64,000 nucleotides of DNA from Hyphomicrobiaceae bacterium (GTDB taxonomy: Bacteria; Pseudomonadota; Alphaproteobacteria; Rhizobiales; Hyphomicrobiaceae): positions 139,313-203,312 of the forward strand of contig JACKJI010000004.1 in the NCBI GenBank assembly GCA_020638035.1, in the 5' to 3' direction. Under the pieces are notes generated by a model that had not been told where the DNA came from, ran no database searches, and saw only the letters and a list, made by a program, of their open reading frames with translations. This document shows positions 46,719-55,326 of the stretch, piece by piece (positions within the stretch are counted from its first letter, which is position 1; each line of letters begins with the position of its first letter). A program made the translations under genes and the position numbers.

Positions 46719-47173
46719 TGGGCTCTTGGGATTACGGGGGAAGCTCGCTGACGTGTAGCGTTCCTGGCACGGCGCGGCAAGCGGCGGGGGGTCGCGGTCG
46801 GGGCGATTGCTCGGTACCGGCCGGTGTCTGTCGCACCCCCGGACACGCTTGCAAGAAGGCACGGGGCAGCCAACAGATGGGGTTTCCCGACGGCAATTGG
46901 GATTTGTGCCCGTCCAGGATTGGTCACGGTGCATGGCATTGCCCGCTGCGCCGGGCGGTGGGTTTCGGGTGACTTCAACGGTGTGCCCGAGGGGGAATTG
47001 CGGTGGAGGGGCCGCCGGTGTCATGGGCGCGGGATGCTGGCCCTTGCTGCCTTTGCGCGGGTATTCAGACGGACTTGGCGGTCCGGGCCGCAGCGCGGCA
47101 GCCATGGCAATGGAGCGGTTCCTGGTCGTCTTGACAATGACCGGGGGCGCCTCCTAAATGCCGCCCACCTTGA
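46719..47173. other. Gene-free stretch before tRNA-Ala
   Basis: About 455 bp of GC-rich sequence upstream of yggT and the tRNA. The open frames crossing it on both strands show no domain and biased, low-complexity translations. It should carry the yggT promoter (minus strand) and the tRNA promoter (plus strand, CTTGACAATGACC near 47132 looks like a -35 element). Confidence 0.45.
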
Positions 47174-47249
47174 GGGGCCGTAGCTCAGATGGGAGAGCGC
47201 TGCAATCGCACTGCAGAGGTCAGGGGTTCGATTCCCCTCGGCTCCACCA
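47174..47249 (+). tRNA. tRNA-Ala (anticodon CGC)
   Basis: A 76-nt cloverleaf: acceptor arms GGGGCCG and CGGCTCC (one G-U pair), D arm GTAGCTCAGATGGGAGAGC, anticodon stem CTGCA/TGCAG around loop ATCGCAC with anticodon CGC, T arm AGGGGTTCGATTCCCCT and encoded CCA. It reads GCG codons. Confidence 0.97.
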
Positions 47250-47269
47250 ATTAAATCAAGACATTACGC

Positions 47270-47292
47270 AGCCGGCGCTTCGCCGGCTTTTT
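47270..47292 (+). terminator. Terminator of tRNA-Ala
   Basis: A perfect 8-bp stem, 47270-47277 with 47281-47288, three-base loop CTT, followed by a T-run to 47292. It lies 20 bp after the tRNA. Confidence 0.9.
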
Positions 47293-47777
47293 GCTGGGAG
47301 CACGGTTTGCACCCACCTGAACTGTGATGGAGCAGTGCAGGCGGCTTCTGGCTATCGCACGCAAGCTCAAAGCTCTCGGAACTCGTCAAAGCCCGCGCGT
47401 CGCGTGTCGGCCCGAAAGTTCACTTGGTTTTCGAGTTCGGAACCTTCGAGACGGTGCCCGTCTGAGAGCATTGAAACACATCCTTCGACAGGAAGTCGTG
47501 CGTCGGAAACATCGCCGTGCGTACGAGCGCCATTGGCTTTGCAGCTAAGTGCGAGGATGCGCCGTCTTTTTCGGCAAGCGCCCACTTGCCGCAATTTCAG
47601 GCTCCTAAGTCGTTCAATTGCGAAACAATTCCCTATACGGCCGACTGTACCAAAGGACAAAAAATCGTTGTCCGTTGGCAAATATGGCGGAGTTCATGAA
47701 TCTTTTATTACTTGTCCATGTCAACGGGCGCCGGGCCCTTTTGCTGCAATCGGCATCCATGAACATGGCGTGTGCGT
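47293..47777. promoter_or_regulatory. Gene-free leader upstream of the glycosyltransferase cluster
   Basis: About 485 bp, visibly less GC-rich than the housekeeping block. No supported gene; open frames here lack domains. As the first stretch before a long plus-strand operon it should hold its promoter. A small inverted repeat GGACAA...TTGTCC lies near 47655-47673. I see no recognisable integrase, insertion sequence or repeat of the tRNA end. Confidence 0.4.
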
Positions 47778-49685
47778 ATGTCGGGAACTGTCACAGGCAA
47801 ATTGGCATTCTGTGCTTCCGCCCGGACCGGGTTGGGCCACCTCCGGCGCATTGCCAACATCGCAGGCGAAATACGTCGGGCCGCTCCGGGGCTAAGGCTC
47901 ACGCTCATCACAAACGCTCCGGCTGACGGACTCAGACAGGGAGAACTTAATGCGTTCGCCGAGACGGTTCTGTCGGAGCGAAGCGACATGGCCCGCATCG
48001 CCGCTTTAACCGCTTGTGATGCGGTTGCTGTCGATACGGCTGTCATTCCGAATCTGGAGCTTCTGCCGCAGCCGTTGGCGCTCATTCTGCGCGAGACCGT
48101 GGAGCATCGGCTCGCTGCATTCAGACTTGCTGCGGGACGGTTGTGGGATGTCGTGCTTGTCGCCGAGCCTGCGTCGCGCTGGACGGTATCGCCGGCAGAG
48201 GTTGGCGGGGTGAGGGTCACGAATGTGGGCTGGATTTATCGAAAACCTGAGTGCGTGGGTGATCGGTGGTTTGGTGGAAAGGGTGATCCAGTATTGCTCG
48301 TTGCCACTGGCGGTGGTGGATCGACATCTGCAGCCGGTGAACTCAAGCGAGAATTAGAGGCGGTCATCGATCACGTGATCGCAGCTTCGGCACGCCGTCC
48401 CCGGGTGCTTCAGGTATTGGGGCCGCGCGCGTCACCTGCCGCGAGACTGCGCAATGCCGACGCCCAGATCGATGTCGGCGCGCGTCTCAATGACATGTTT
48501 GCCAGCGCCGACGTCGTCTTGAGTACGTCGGGCTACAACTCGATATTGGAACTTGCCGCCACGTCGACGCCCGCGGTGCTTTTCTCCGTTGAGCGAACCT
48601 ATGACGATCAGGCGGCACGTGCGAGCTTCTGGGGGGAAGCGCTCGGGCGGGCACATCGTATTGGCTGCATTGCGAGTACGGCATCGTGGATCTCAAGTGT
48701 CCTCGAATCCGGCGTTCGGCGGCAGCCGGCGATTGCCTGCCCGAGTGGATCTGCAGACGCTGCAAAAGAGCTGATTGGACTCGTGGCCCGCGCCCGCGGC
48801 CGAAATGATGCGAGGCTTTTTGCCAAGGTCCCGCAGCGTCCAGCGGCGCATGTCGCGAAATTGTCGCGACGCCTGTTCGCAGCAGGCGTGACGACCCCGC
48901 CAGCGATTGTGGCAAAGGGCGAAGACGTGCTCCATTTTGCACGTCTGAACGGCCCGACTGCACGTGACGTCTGGGCTCGTATCGGGCCCTACAGAGGAGA
49001 CAAGCCGCATGATCATGCATCGCTGATTGAACGGGTCGTCACTTCCGCCGTTTCCCTTCATTGTTCAGGCATAGATCCTGGGTCGATAGGTCAGCTAGAT
49101 CCCTGGGCCAAGATCAATCCGCGTCTCGCCGTTGGTAGCCACGCCCGCGATCGACTGGGATCAGCGCGCATCGAACGTGTCAACGCGTTGTTCGATGTAG
49201 CGCGTTTGCATTACGGCGAATTTGCCGAAAGCGTCCGCAATGTTCCCGTGCATGGTGATTTCCATCTCGGGCAACTGATATCTGCGACCGGGCGTAAAGA
49301 TCTCGTCCTCGTCGACCTGGACGACATTGCATTTGGTCCAGCTGAGTTCGATTTGGCCAACTGCGCGGCGCACATCGCGACTTCGCCCGGCCTTAGTGCC
49401 GGATCAGTGCTGGAGACGGCGACGTGTCTGGTGCGCGCCTTCGATGAAGCCTACCAGACACACAGCGGGAGGTTGCTCGATGCGCGTGGGATGCGTGTCG
49501 TCCTCGCTGTCGCGCTGATGCGGCGCCTGCTGAAACTCGCCGAGGCGGGGCGTTTGGCGGGGCTCGACGAAATTCTCGACGCTATCGGCCAATTGGAGGT
49601 CACAGGTGCCGGCGAATTTGGTCGGCCGCTTGGGCGCCAGAGGCAGCGGGCAGTCGTCGATGATGCTCGCGATCCTGCTGAATAA
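47778..49685 (+). CDS. COG4671-like glycosyltransferase fused to APH-fold kinase
   Basis: About 635 residues in two parts. Residues 1-345 are a GT-B glycosyltransferase of MurG/COG4671 type: ASARTGLGHLRRIANIAGEI at the N terminus, the loop VATGGGGSTSA, and the donor-site block STSGYNSILELAATSTPAVLF. Residues about 375-600 are an aminoglycoside-phosphotransferase-fold kinase with catalytic loop VHGDFHLGQL and metal site VDLDDIAFGPAEFDLAN. The catalytic loop ends in Gln where most APH enzymes have Asn; maltokinases have the same Gln. ATG 47778 and GTG 47772 are both possible. Activity is inferred as sugar transfer plus phosphorylation of the acceptor or product. Twelve bases separate it from the next gene. 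Confidence 0.82.
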   Translation: MSGTVTGKLAFCASARTGLGHLRRIANIAGEIRRAAPGLRLTLITNAPADGLRQGELNAFAETVLSERSDMARIAALTACDAVAVDTAVIPNLELLPQPLALILRETVEHRLAAFRLAAGRLWDVVLVAEPASRWTVSPAEVGGVRVTNVGWIYRKPECVGDRWFGGKGDPVLLVATGGGGSTSAAGELKRELEAVIDHVIAASARRPRVLQVLGPRASPAARLRNADAQIDVGARLNDMFASADVVLSTSGYNSILELAATSTPAVLFSVERTYDDQAARASFWGEALGRAHRIGCIASTASWISSVLESGVRRQPAIACPSGSADAAKELIGLVARARGRNDARLFAKVPQRPAAHVAKLSRRLFAAGVTTPPAIVAKGEDVLHFARLNGPTARDVWARIGPYRGDKPHDHASLIERVVTSAVSLHCSGIDPGSIGQLDPWAKINPRLAVGSHARDRLGSARIERVNALFDVARLHYGEFAESVRNVPVHGDFHLGQLISATGRKDLVLVDLDDIAFGPAEFDLANCAAHIATSPGLSAGSVLETATCLVRAFDEAYQTHSGRLLDARGMRVVLAVALMRRLLKLAEAGRLAGLDEILDAIGQLEVTGAGEFGRPLGRQRQRAVVDDARDPAE

Positions 49686-49697
49686 GGGTACCTCGAG

Positions 49698-50954
49698 ATG
49701 CGCGTAGTCATGTACTCACCAGACAGCATCGGCCTCGGCCACATGCGTCGCAATGCAATGATCGCCTCGGAGATCGTCCGGCAGAAACCGGCCGCCAGCG
49801 TCGCGCTTCTGATTGGCAGCGGTGCAGGCGCGTTTTTTTCTGTTCCGCGCGGGATCGATACGATCAAACTCCCGTCGGTGCAGAAGGTGGCGACAGAGAA
49901 GTGGGAATCTCGGTCTCTCAATCTCAGTGCTCATGAAACCTTAACAGTGCGAGCAGGACTGATCCGGGATGTCGTTCGCGGATTCAAGCCCGACCTGCTC
50001 GTTGTCGATCACCTGCCTCGGGGAGTCGGCGGGGATCTTGTGCCTGCCCTGCAGATGATCGAAGACCTTGCCATGCCGACTCTAACAGTGCTCGGATTGC
50101 GAGATATAATAGACGATCCCGATGTCATCCGCGCCCGCTGGAGCGAGCAAGGCCAATACGAATTCATCGATCGGTATTTCAATCACATCCTCATTTACGG
50201 CGAGGCTGATACATTTGACAGCGCCAGTGCCTACGACCTCAACCGCAGGGTAGGATGCGACATCAGCTATGTCGGCTATGTCTGCAGCGGATCAGACTCC
50301 GGCCGGCAAACGCGTGGAATAGACGTGCCGCCATCAGAGCTTGACGGGTTGGCGTCCTGGCGGAGCGGTGAAAAGATCATCGTGGTGGCCGGCGGTGGTG
50401 GGCATGACGCATTTCCGATGCTGTCACTTGCCATCGAGGCGCTGACGCGGATGGACGGACGGAAAGACTTCCGTGCCGTGGTCGTTGGCGGTCCACTGAT
50501 GCCCGATGAAAAGCGCACGCAGCTCGCAACGCGCGTGCAGCGCTTGTCGCGCACCCGCTTCCTGCCCTGGACGGCGGACTGCATGGACTACATGGCCAAA
50601 GCCGATGTCGCCGTCGTCATGGCCGGATACAATTCATCGCTAGAAGCGCTGTCGACCAGGGCGAACGTCGTGATGATTCCGCGAGCGGGGCCGAGCGCGG
50701 AACAGCGCATGAGGGCAGGCATGCTTGCTCGACGCGGCCTGTTGAGCTGCATCGAGCCTGAGGATGCATCGACAGATCTCATCTTTGCCGCCATTCAACG
50801 GGCGCTCGAAAGTCCGCCACGAGAGCCGCACGCCGCATTCCTAAATGGCGCTGCCACCGCGGCGGGCCGCCTCATCGCTATCTGCGAGGCGCCCCAACCG
50901 AAACATCCCGTTGTCTCGGGCCACACGGAGGCCAGTCGCTATGTCGTCTTCTGA
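49698..50954 (+). CDS. COG4671-like GT-B glycosyltransferase
   Basis: A 418-residue protein of the same glycosyltransferase group as the N-terminal half of the upstream gene. VVMYSPDSIGLGHMRRNAMIASEI opens it, VVAGGGGHDAFPMLS marks the nucleotide loop, and VVMAGYNSSLEALSTRANVVMIPR the donor site. The N-terminal domain has LLVVDHLPRGVGGD. No kinase domain is attached. The sugar is unknown. ATG 49698 follows GGTACCTCGAG; its end overlaps the next gene by 14 bp. Confidence 0.85.
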   Translation: MRVVMYSPDSIGLGHMRRNAMIASEIVRQKPAASVALLIGSGAGAFFSVPRGIDTIKLPSVQKVATEKWESRSLNLSAHETLTVRAGLIRDVVRGFKPDLLVVDHLPRGVGGDLVPALQMIEDLAMPTLTVLGLRDIIDDPDVIRARWSEQGQYEFIDRYFNHILIYGEADTFDSASAYDLNRRVGCDISYVGYVCSGSDSGRQTRGIDVPPSELDGLASWRSGEKIIVVAGGGGHDAFPMLSLAIEALTRMDGRKDFRAVVVGGPLMPDEKRTQLATRVQRLSRTRFLPWTADCMDYMAKADVAVVMAGYNSSLEALSTRANVVMIPRAGPSAEQRMRAGMLARRGLLSCIEPEDASTDLIFAAIQRALESPPREPHAAFLNGAATAAGRLIAICEAPQPKHPVVSGHTEASRYVVF

Positions 50955-52224
50955 TTCGTTCTGGCCTCATGGCGAGCCGCTACGCGTTGGCTACGTCCTC
51001 AAGCGCTTTCCGCGGCTGAGCGAAACTTTCATCCTCAATGAGATGCTGGCGCTCGAACGTGCGGGCATCGAGCTGACCGTCTTCTCACTGAAGCGCCCGC
51101 TTGACGAAATCCGCAATGAGCTTCTCGAGCGATTGAGAGCGAAAATCATCTATCTGCCCGAGGTCGTCGATTACGTGCCCCGGACGATCGAGAATACTGG
51201 GTGGTCGGCGCTCATGGAGCACCTTGTGCCTGGTAAGTCGGAAGGGGAGCGAAGTGCCCTGCTGACGAAAGGGCATGCCATCGCTACCTTGGCGCTCCAT
51301 CTGCGTCTTCAACATCTCCACGCTCATTTTGCTTCGGATGCGACCACGGCGGCACTTGTCGCGGCACGCCAGTCCGGCGTTGGCTTCTCGTTTACCGCAC
51401 ATGCACGCGACATCTTCCATTGCTATGTATCGCCGGACGTCGACGATGAGGCCAGGCGCCTCAAGATTGCCGCAGCAAGATTTGTCGTGACTGTTTCAGA
51501 ATACAACCGCCGTCACCTTCTTGGTGTCGCGGGAGCGCGTGCGCCGATCGTGACGCTCTACAACGGCATCGATCTGTCGAGATTCGAATTCACCGCCGAT
51601 GCCGACCGGGAGCCGGGGAGGATCCTTGCTGTCGGCCGACTGGTTGAAAAGAAGGGATTCGATGACCTCATCGAGGCATGCCGGCTCTTGCGGGAGCGTG
51701 GCTTCTCCTACCAGTGCGACATCGTCGGTGGCGGTGAGAAGGAATCGGATCTGTCTCATCAGATTGAACGGGCAGGGGTCGGGAAGTCAGTTCGCCTGCT
51801 CGGTGCGTTGAGCCCTGAAGCCGTCGTCCAGCACATGAAACGTGCAAGCGTTATGGTGTTGCCGTGCAAAGTTTCGCAATCGGGCGATCGTGACGGATTG
51901 CCGACTGTGCTGCTCGAGTCTCTCGCTGTCGGTCTGCCAGCAGTCTCGACCAGCGTGGCTGGGATTCCCGAGATCATCGAGCACGGGCGCTCTGGGCTTC
52001 TTGTGGAACCGTCACGGCCGGCTGCCATAACAGATGCGGTGTCGAAGCTTTTTTGTGACCGCGCACTGCGTGCCACTATCGCAGCGGCTGGGCGCACACG
52101 TGCCGAGAGGCTCTTCGATCTAACCGAGAACGCTGGACGACTGCGGCGCTATTTCGCCCAGGTGACCGAGGCGAAAGCAACACAGAAAGGTGACAGCGAT
52201 GCGCATCGCCTATCTGTCGGCTGA
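50941..52224 (+). CDS. GT4 glycosyltransferase (WcaL/colanic-acid-type)
   Basis: A 427-residue retaining GT-B enzyme. GYVLKRFPRLSETFILNEMLALERAGIELTVFSLKRP is typical of the WcaL/AmsK-type group; TAHARDIF, VTVSEYNRR and LYNGIDLSRF come next, then GRLVEKKGFDDLIEA and the EX7E-like donor block DGLPTVLLESLAVGLPAVSTSVAGIPEII. ATG 50941 lies inside the end of the upstream gene, so the two are translationally coupled. Enzymes of this group extend exopolysaccharide repeat units. Confidence 0.9.
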   Translation: MSSSDSFWPHGEPLRVGYVLKRFPRLSETFILNEMLALERAGIELTVFSLKRPLDEIRNELLERLRAKIIYLPEVVDYVPRTIENTGWSALMEHLVPGKSEGERSALLTKGHAIATLALHLRLQHLHAHFASDATTAALVAARQSGVGFSFTAHARDIFHCYVSPDVDDEARRLKIAAARFVVTVSEYNRRHLLGVAGARAPIVTLYNGIDLSRFEFTADADREPGRILAVGRLVEKKGFDDLIEACRLLRERGFSYQCDIVGGGEKESDLSHQIERAGVGKSVRLLGALSPEAVVQHMKRASVMVLPCKVSQSGDRDGLPTVLLESLAVGLPAVSTSVAGIPEIIEHGRSGLLVEPSRPAAITDAVSKLFCDRALRATIAAAGRTRAERLFDLTENAGRLRRYFAQVTEAKATQKGDSDAHRLSVG

Positions 52225-53461
52225 CTATGGCATTCCTGTTCTGGGTGGCAAGGGTGGTTCGGTCCATATCCAGTCGCTCGTGCGGGCCTTCGCGCGTGCT
52301 GGTCATGACGTGGCGCTCTACTGTTCGCGTTTGGGTGACGGAGATGTCGGCTCGATCCCTGCGCGGCTAATCGAGGTGGCCAAGCCCGCCGAAGTATCCG
52401 GCACTAGAGGAACAAGCGAACGCGAGATCAGCCAAGTCAGCGAGCGGCTCAGCAAGGAGCGCGGGTGGATGGCGCGCGCAGCGGCAATGGAACTGCATGT
52501 GCTCGCCGATCACGCTCGACAGCCATTCGACTTCATCTACGAGCGCTATTCATTATGGAGCCGAGCCGGTGTCCGCGCGGCGGCACAAGCAGGCATTCCC
52601 TGCATCACAGAGGTCAATGCGCCGCTCAGGGAAGAAGCAAAGACCTATCGTGAACTCGCTGCAACAGCAGAGGCGGCAGAGATCGAGCGCGAAGTGTTCG
52701 GCCTCTCGCATACCGTCGTTGCTGTTTCTGACGGTGTTGCCGAATATGTGCGTGCCAATGGCATTTTGCGGTCCCGCATTCACGTCATTCCGAATGGCGT
52801 CGATGTGTCTTCTTTCGATGTACAATCGCCTGCAGGCGCTGCGGGTCATCTTTGTGGTTCGCTGCCGAGTGATGCCGTCACCATCGGCTTCGTCGGCGGT
52901 CTGAAGCCCTGGCACGGTATTCAGGAATTGCTGCGTGCATTCCGCGGACTGGCCGGGCGTCACCGTAGCTGTCACCTGTTGATCGTAGGTGATGGTCCTA
53001 TGCGAGCCTGGATAGATGGATTTGCCGACGGGACAGGCCTTGCAGACCGGATCCATGTCACCGGATGGGTGTCTCACGACGATTTGCCCGCACTGCTCAA
53101 GCGCATCGACGTCGCAACCGCGCCATATCCGAAGATCGACGACTTCTACTTCTCACCGCTCAAGTTGTTCGAGTATCTAGCAGCCGGCCGCGCGATCGTG
53201 GCGAGCCGGATTGGCCAAATCGATGGCATCATAAGAGATGGTGGCAATGGTCTTCTTGTTGAACCCGGTAGCGTCGAGGAGCTTACCGGCGCACTTGATC
53301 GATTGCTGGCGGACGCCGGTATGCGACACGAACTCGGGGCGGCTGCGCGCAAATCGGCGCAGGCCTACGATTGGTCGGAGATCGCTCAACGCATCACGGG
53401 CATAGCGTCACAGGCCCGCGGGCGAGGGGCTCTTGCGCGGGACGAGCTGGGGTGCGGATGA
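52199..53461 (+). CDS. GT4 glycosyltransferase
   Basis: A 420-residue GT-B enzyme. It begins MRIAYLSADYGIPVLGGKGGSVHIQSLVRAFARAGHDV, with the N-terminal GGxxxH acceptor loop, then TEVNAPLREEAKTYREL, VIPNGVDVSSF, GFVGGLKPWHGIQELL and the donor block PLKLFEYLAAGRAIVASRIGQIDGII. ATG 52199 with AAAGGTGA before it is preferred to GTG 52190. Both ends overlap neighbouring genes (26 bp upstream, ATGA downstream). The sugar is unknown. Confidence 0.9.
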   Translation: MRIAYLSADYGIPVLGGKGGSVHIQSLVRAFARAGHDVALYCSRLGDGDVGSIPARLIEVAKPAEVSGTRGTSEREISQVSERLSKERGWMARAAAMELHVLADHARQPFDFIYERYSLWSRAGVRAAAQAGIPCITEVNAPLREEAKTYRELAATAEAAEIEREVFGLSHTVVAVSDGVAEYVRANGILRSRIHVIPNGVDVSSFDVQSPAGAAGHLCGSLPSDAVTIGFVGGLKPWHGIQELLRAFRGLAGRHRSCHLLIVGDGPMRAWIDGFADGTGLADRIHVTGWVSHDDLPALLKRIDVATAPYPKIDDFYFSPLKLFEYLAAGRAIVASRIGQIDGIIRDGGNGLLVEPGSVEELTGALDRLLADAGMRHELGAAARKSAQAYDWSEIAQRITGIASQARGRGALARDELGCG

Positions 53462-55326
53462 TGAGCCGTATCGAGAACCAGCCTCGCGTGGCCACGGCCG
53501 CCATCGCCAGCCCGTTGATGCATGGACTGGTGAATGCGGAGACGGCAAAGGAGGACAAACTCAAGCGTCGCTTTGAAACGTCGGCGATGCGCAAACTATT
53601 CTCCCGGTTCCATCATTATGTTGGGCGTGAGCGGCGCTCGCTGGTGCTTGCAGCACTTTGCATGGTTGGTGTCGCGGTTATGGAGGTTTTGCGGCCTTGG
53701 CCTCTAAAACTTGTCTTCGATGGACTCATCATGCCGGCGTCGCCCAAGGATGCCGCGACCCGCTGGTTCACCGATGTGCTAGGTCAGGGTGATCTGCTGC
53801 TCGGGACGGCAAGCCTTGCGATACTCGTGATAGCGGTACTGGGCGGTGCTTTCGCCTACGGGCAGGCCGTGCTTCTCGCCGGTGCGGGGCGCAGGGTCGT
53901 CACCTCAATACGCCTGGATCTATATCGCCACATTCAGTGTCTCTCGCAATCGTTTCATGACAACGCTAGCGCCGGCGACTTGCTGACGCGGCTGACAGGT
54001 GATGTTCGGCTTGTGCGCGACTTGCTGATCACATCGGGCATTTTCATGATCGGTCGTGCCCTCGTGCTGGTCGGATCTATCATTGTCATGGCGCTGATGG
54101 ACTGGCGATTGACAGTGGTGGCTGTGTTGGTTCTGCCCGTGCTGATCTGGAGCACGGTCACGTTCTCGGGCCGGATCAAAAGCGCGGCGCGAAGGCAGAG
54201 GAAGACGGAGAGCCGCGCAACACACATCATGAGCGAGAACCTCGAGTCGATCCGCGTCATCCAGGCTCATGCGCGAGAAACTTACGAGGCCGAGCGGTTC
54301 AACCGTGAAAACATGACCAGCGCCGAAGGCGAGCTCGCGACGACGCGTCTTGAGGCCACAATGGATCGTACCGTTGAGGTGCTGCTCGCCCTGGGCACGT
54401 GCGCTGTCCTATGGTTCGGCGTTTGGCGGGTTCGCGCGGGCGCATTGACGCCAGGTGATCTCCTGGTGTTCACAGCCTACCTCGCCGGAATGTACAAGCC
54501 GGTCCGCAAGCTCGCATCCCTCACCGGGCGGCTGGCGAAGGCCACGGCGTGCGGTGAGCGCGTCCTTGCGATTCTGGATCGCGAGCCGGAGATCTGTGAC
54601 CGACCGAACGCCGCAAGCGGGGAGAAGATCAAGGGCTACGTGTCATTTGATGACGTGAGCTTCGGCTATGTCGCCGGCGCAAACGTGCTCGATCACGCGA
54701 CCTTCTCGATTGGGGCTGGGGAGACAGTTGCCCTGTTCAGCCCGAGTGGTTCGGGAAAATCGACCATTGCTCACCTGTTGTTACGGTTCTACGAGCCGCG
54801 CTCCGGTGTGATCCGGATTGATGGTCGCGACATCCGCGACTACCGCCTGTCCGCACTCCGTGAGAATGTCTCGGTGTTGCTGCAGGAGGCCGTACTCTTC
54901 AACACGACGATACGGGAGAACATTTCCTACGGGCGCCCGGATGCGTCGGAAGAAGAGATTATTGCGGCTGCGCGCGCTGCACGCGCGCATGAGTTCATTT
55001 GTGCAATGGCGGACGGCTACGACACAGTCGTTGGCCGGCGGGGCACAACACTTTCGGGCGGGCAGAGGCAACGCATTGCGATTGCGCGGGCGATGATCCG
55101 CAGATCGCCGATTGTCATTCTGGACGAGCCGGGCACAGGGCTGGATGCGGAAAACGAGAAGGCTGTTCTGGCGGCGCTGCGCGATCTCTCGACCGACCGC
55201 ACCTGCATTATCATTACTCATGATGCCGAGGTCGCCCGCCTTGCCGGTCGCACGCTTGATATCTCCGAGGGCAAGGTTCGTGAGCGTACCAGTGGCAACA
55301 GCAGCAAAAGACCGGCGGCGGAGTGA
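53458..55326 (+). CDS. MsbA-like ABC exporter (fused membrane and ATPase domains)
   Basis: A 622-residue half-transporter. Six membrane helices lie at about 60-340 and the nucleotide-binding domain at 390-600. The signature LSGGQRQ is at 533-537, Walker B VILDEPGTGLD near 553, and the switch His is H588. Walker A reads SPSGSGKS (428-435): its first position is Ser in place of the usual Gly, and the catalytic Lys is intact. The first 45 residues are an extra cytoplasmic tail. Homodimers of this type export lipids, glycans or small molecules. Its place between glycosyltransferases and kinases suggests it exports the cluster product. It overlaps the flanking genes at both ends. Confidence 0.9.
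   Translation: MMSRIENQPRVATAAIASPLMHGLVNAETAKEDKLKRRFETSAMRKLFSRFHHYVGRERRSLVLAALCMVGVAVMEVLRPWPLKLVFDGLIMPASPKDAATRWFTDVLGQGDLLLGTASLAILVIAVLGGAFAYGQAVLLAGAGRRVVTSIRLDLYRHIQCLSQSFHDNASAGDLLTRLTGDVRLVRDLLITSGIFMIGRALVLVGSIIVMALMDWRLTVVAVLVLPVLIWSTVTFSGRIKSAARRQRKTESRATHIMSENLESIRVIQAHARETYEAERFNRENMTSAEGELATTRLEATMDRTVEVLLALGTCAVLWFGVWRVRAGALTPGDLLVFTAYLAGMYKPVRKLASLTGRLAKATACGERVLAILDREPEICDRPNAASGEKIKGYVSFDDVSFGYVAGANVLDHATFSIGAGETVALFSPSGSGKSTIAHLLLRFYEPRSGVIRIDGRDIRDYRLSALRENVSVLLQEAVLFNTTIRENISYGRPDASEEEIIAAARAARAHEFICAMADGYDTVVGRRGTTLSGGQRQRIAIARAMIRRSPIVILDEPGTGLDAENEKAVLAALRDLSTDRTCIIITHDAEVARLAGRTLDISEGKVRERTSGNSSKRPAAE

Noticed and set aside
37180..47330. Short shared string CGTGAACTGTGAT / CCTGAACTGTGAT at about 37192 and 47320
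   Set aside because: Only a dozen bases match and flanks differ; not a supported repeat or attachment site.
47158..47895. Open frame covering tRNA-Ala and the cluster leader
   Set aside because: It translates the tRNA itself and has no domain; chance frame.
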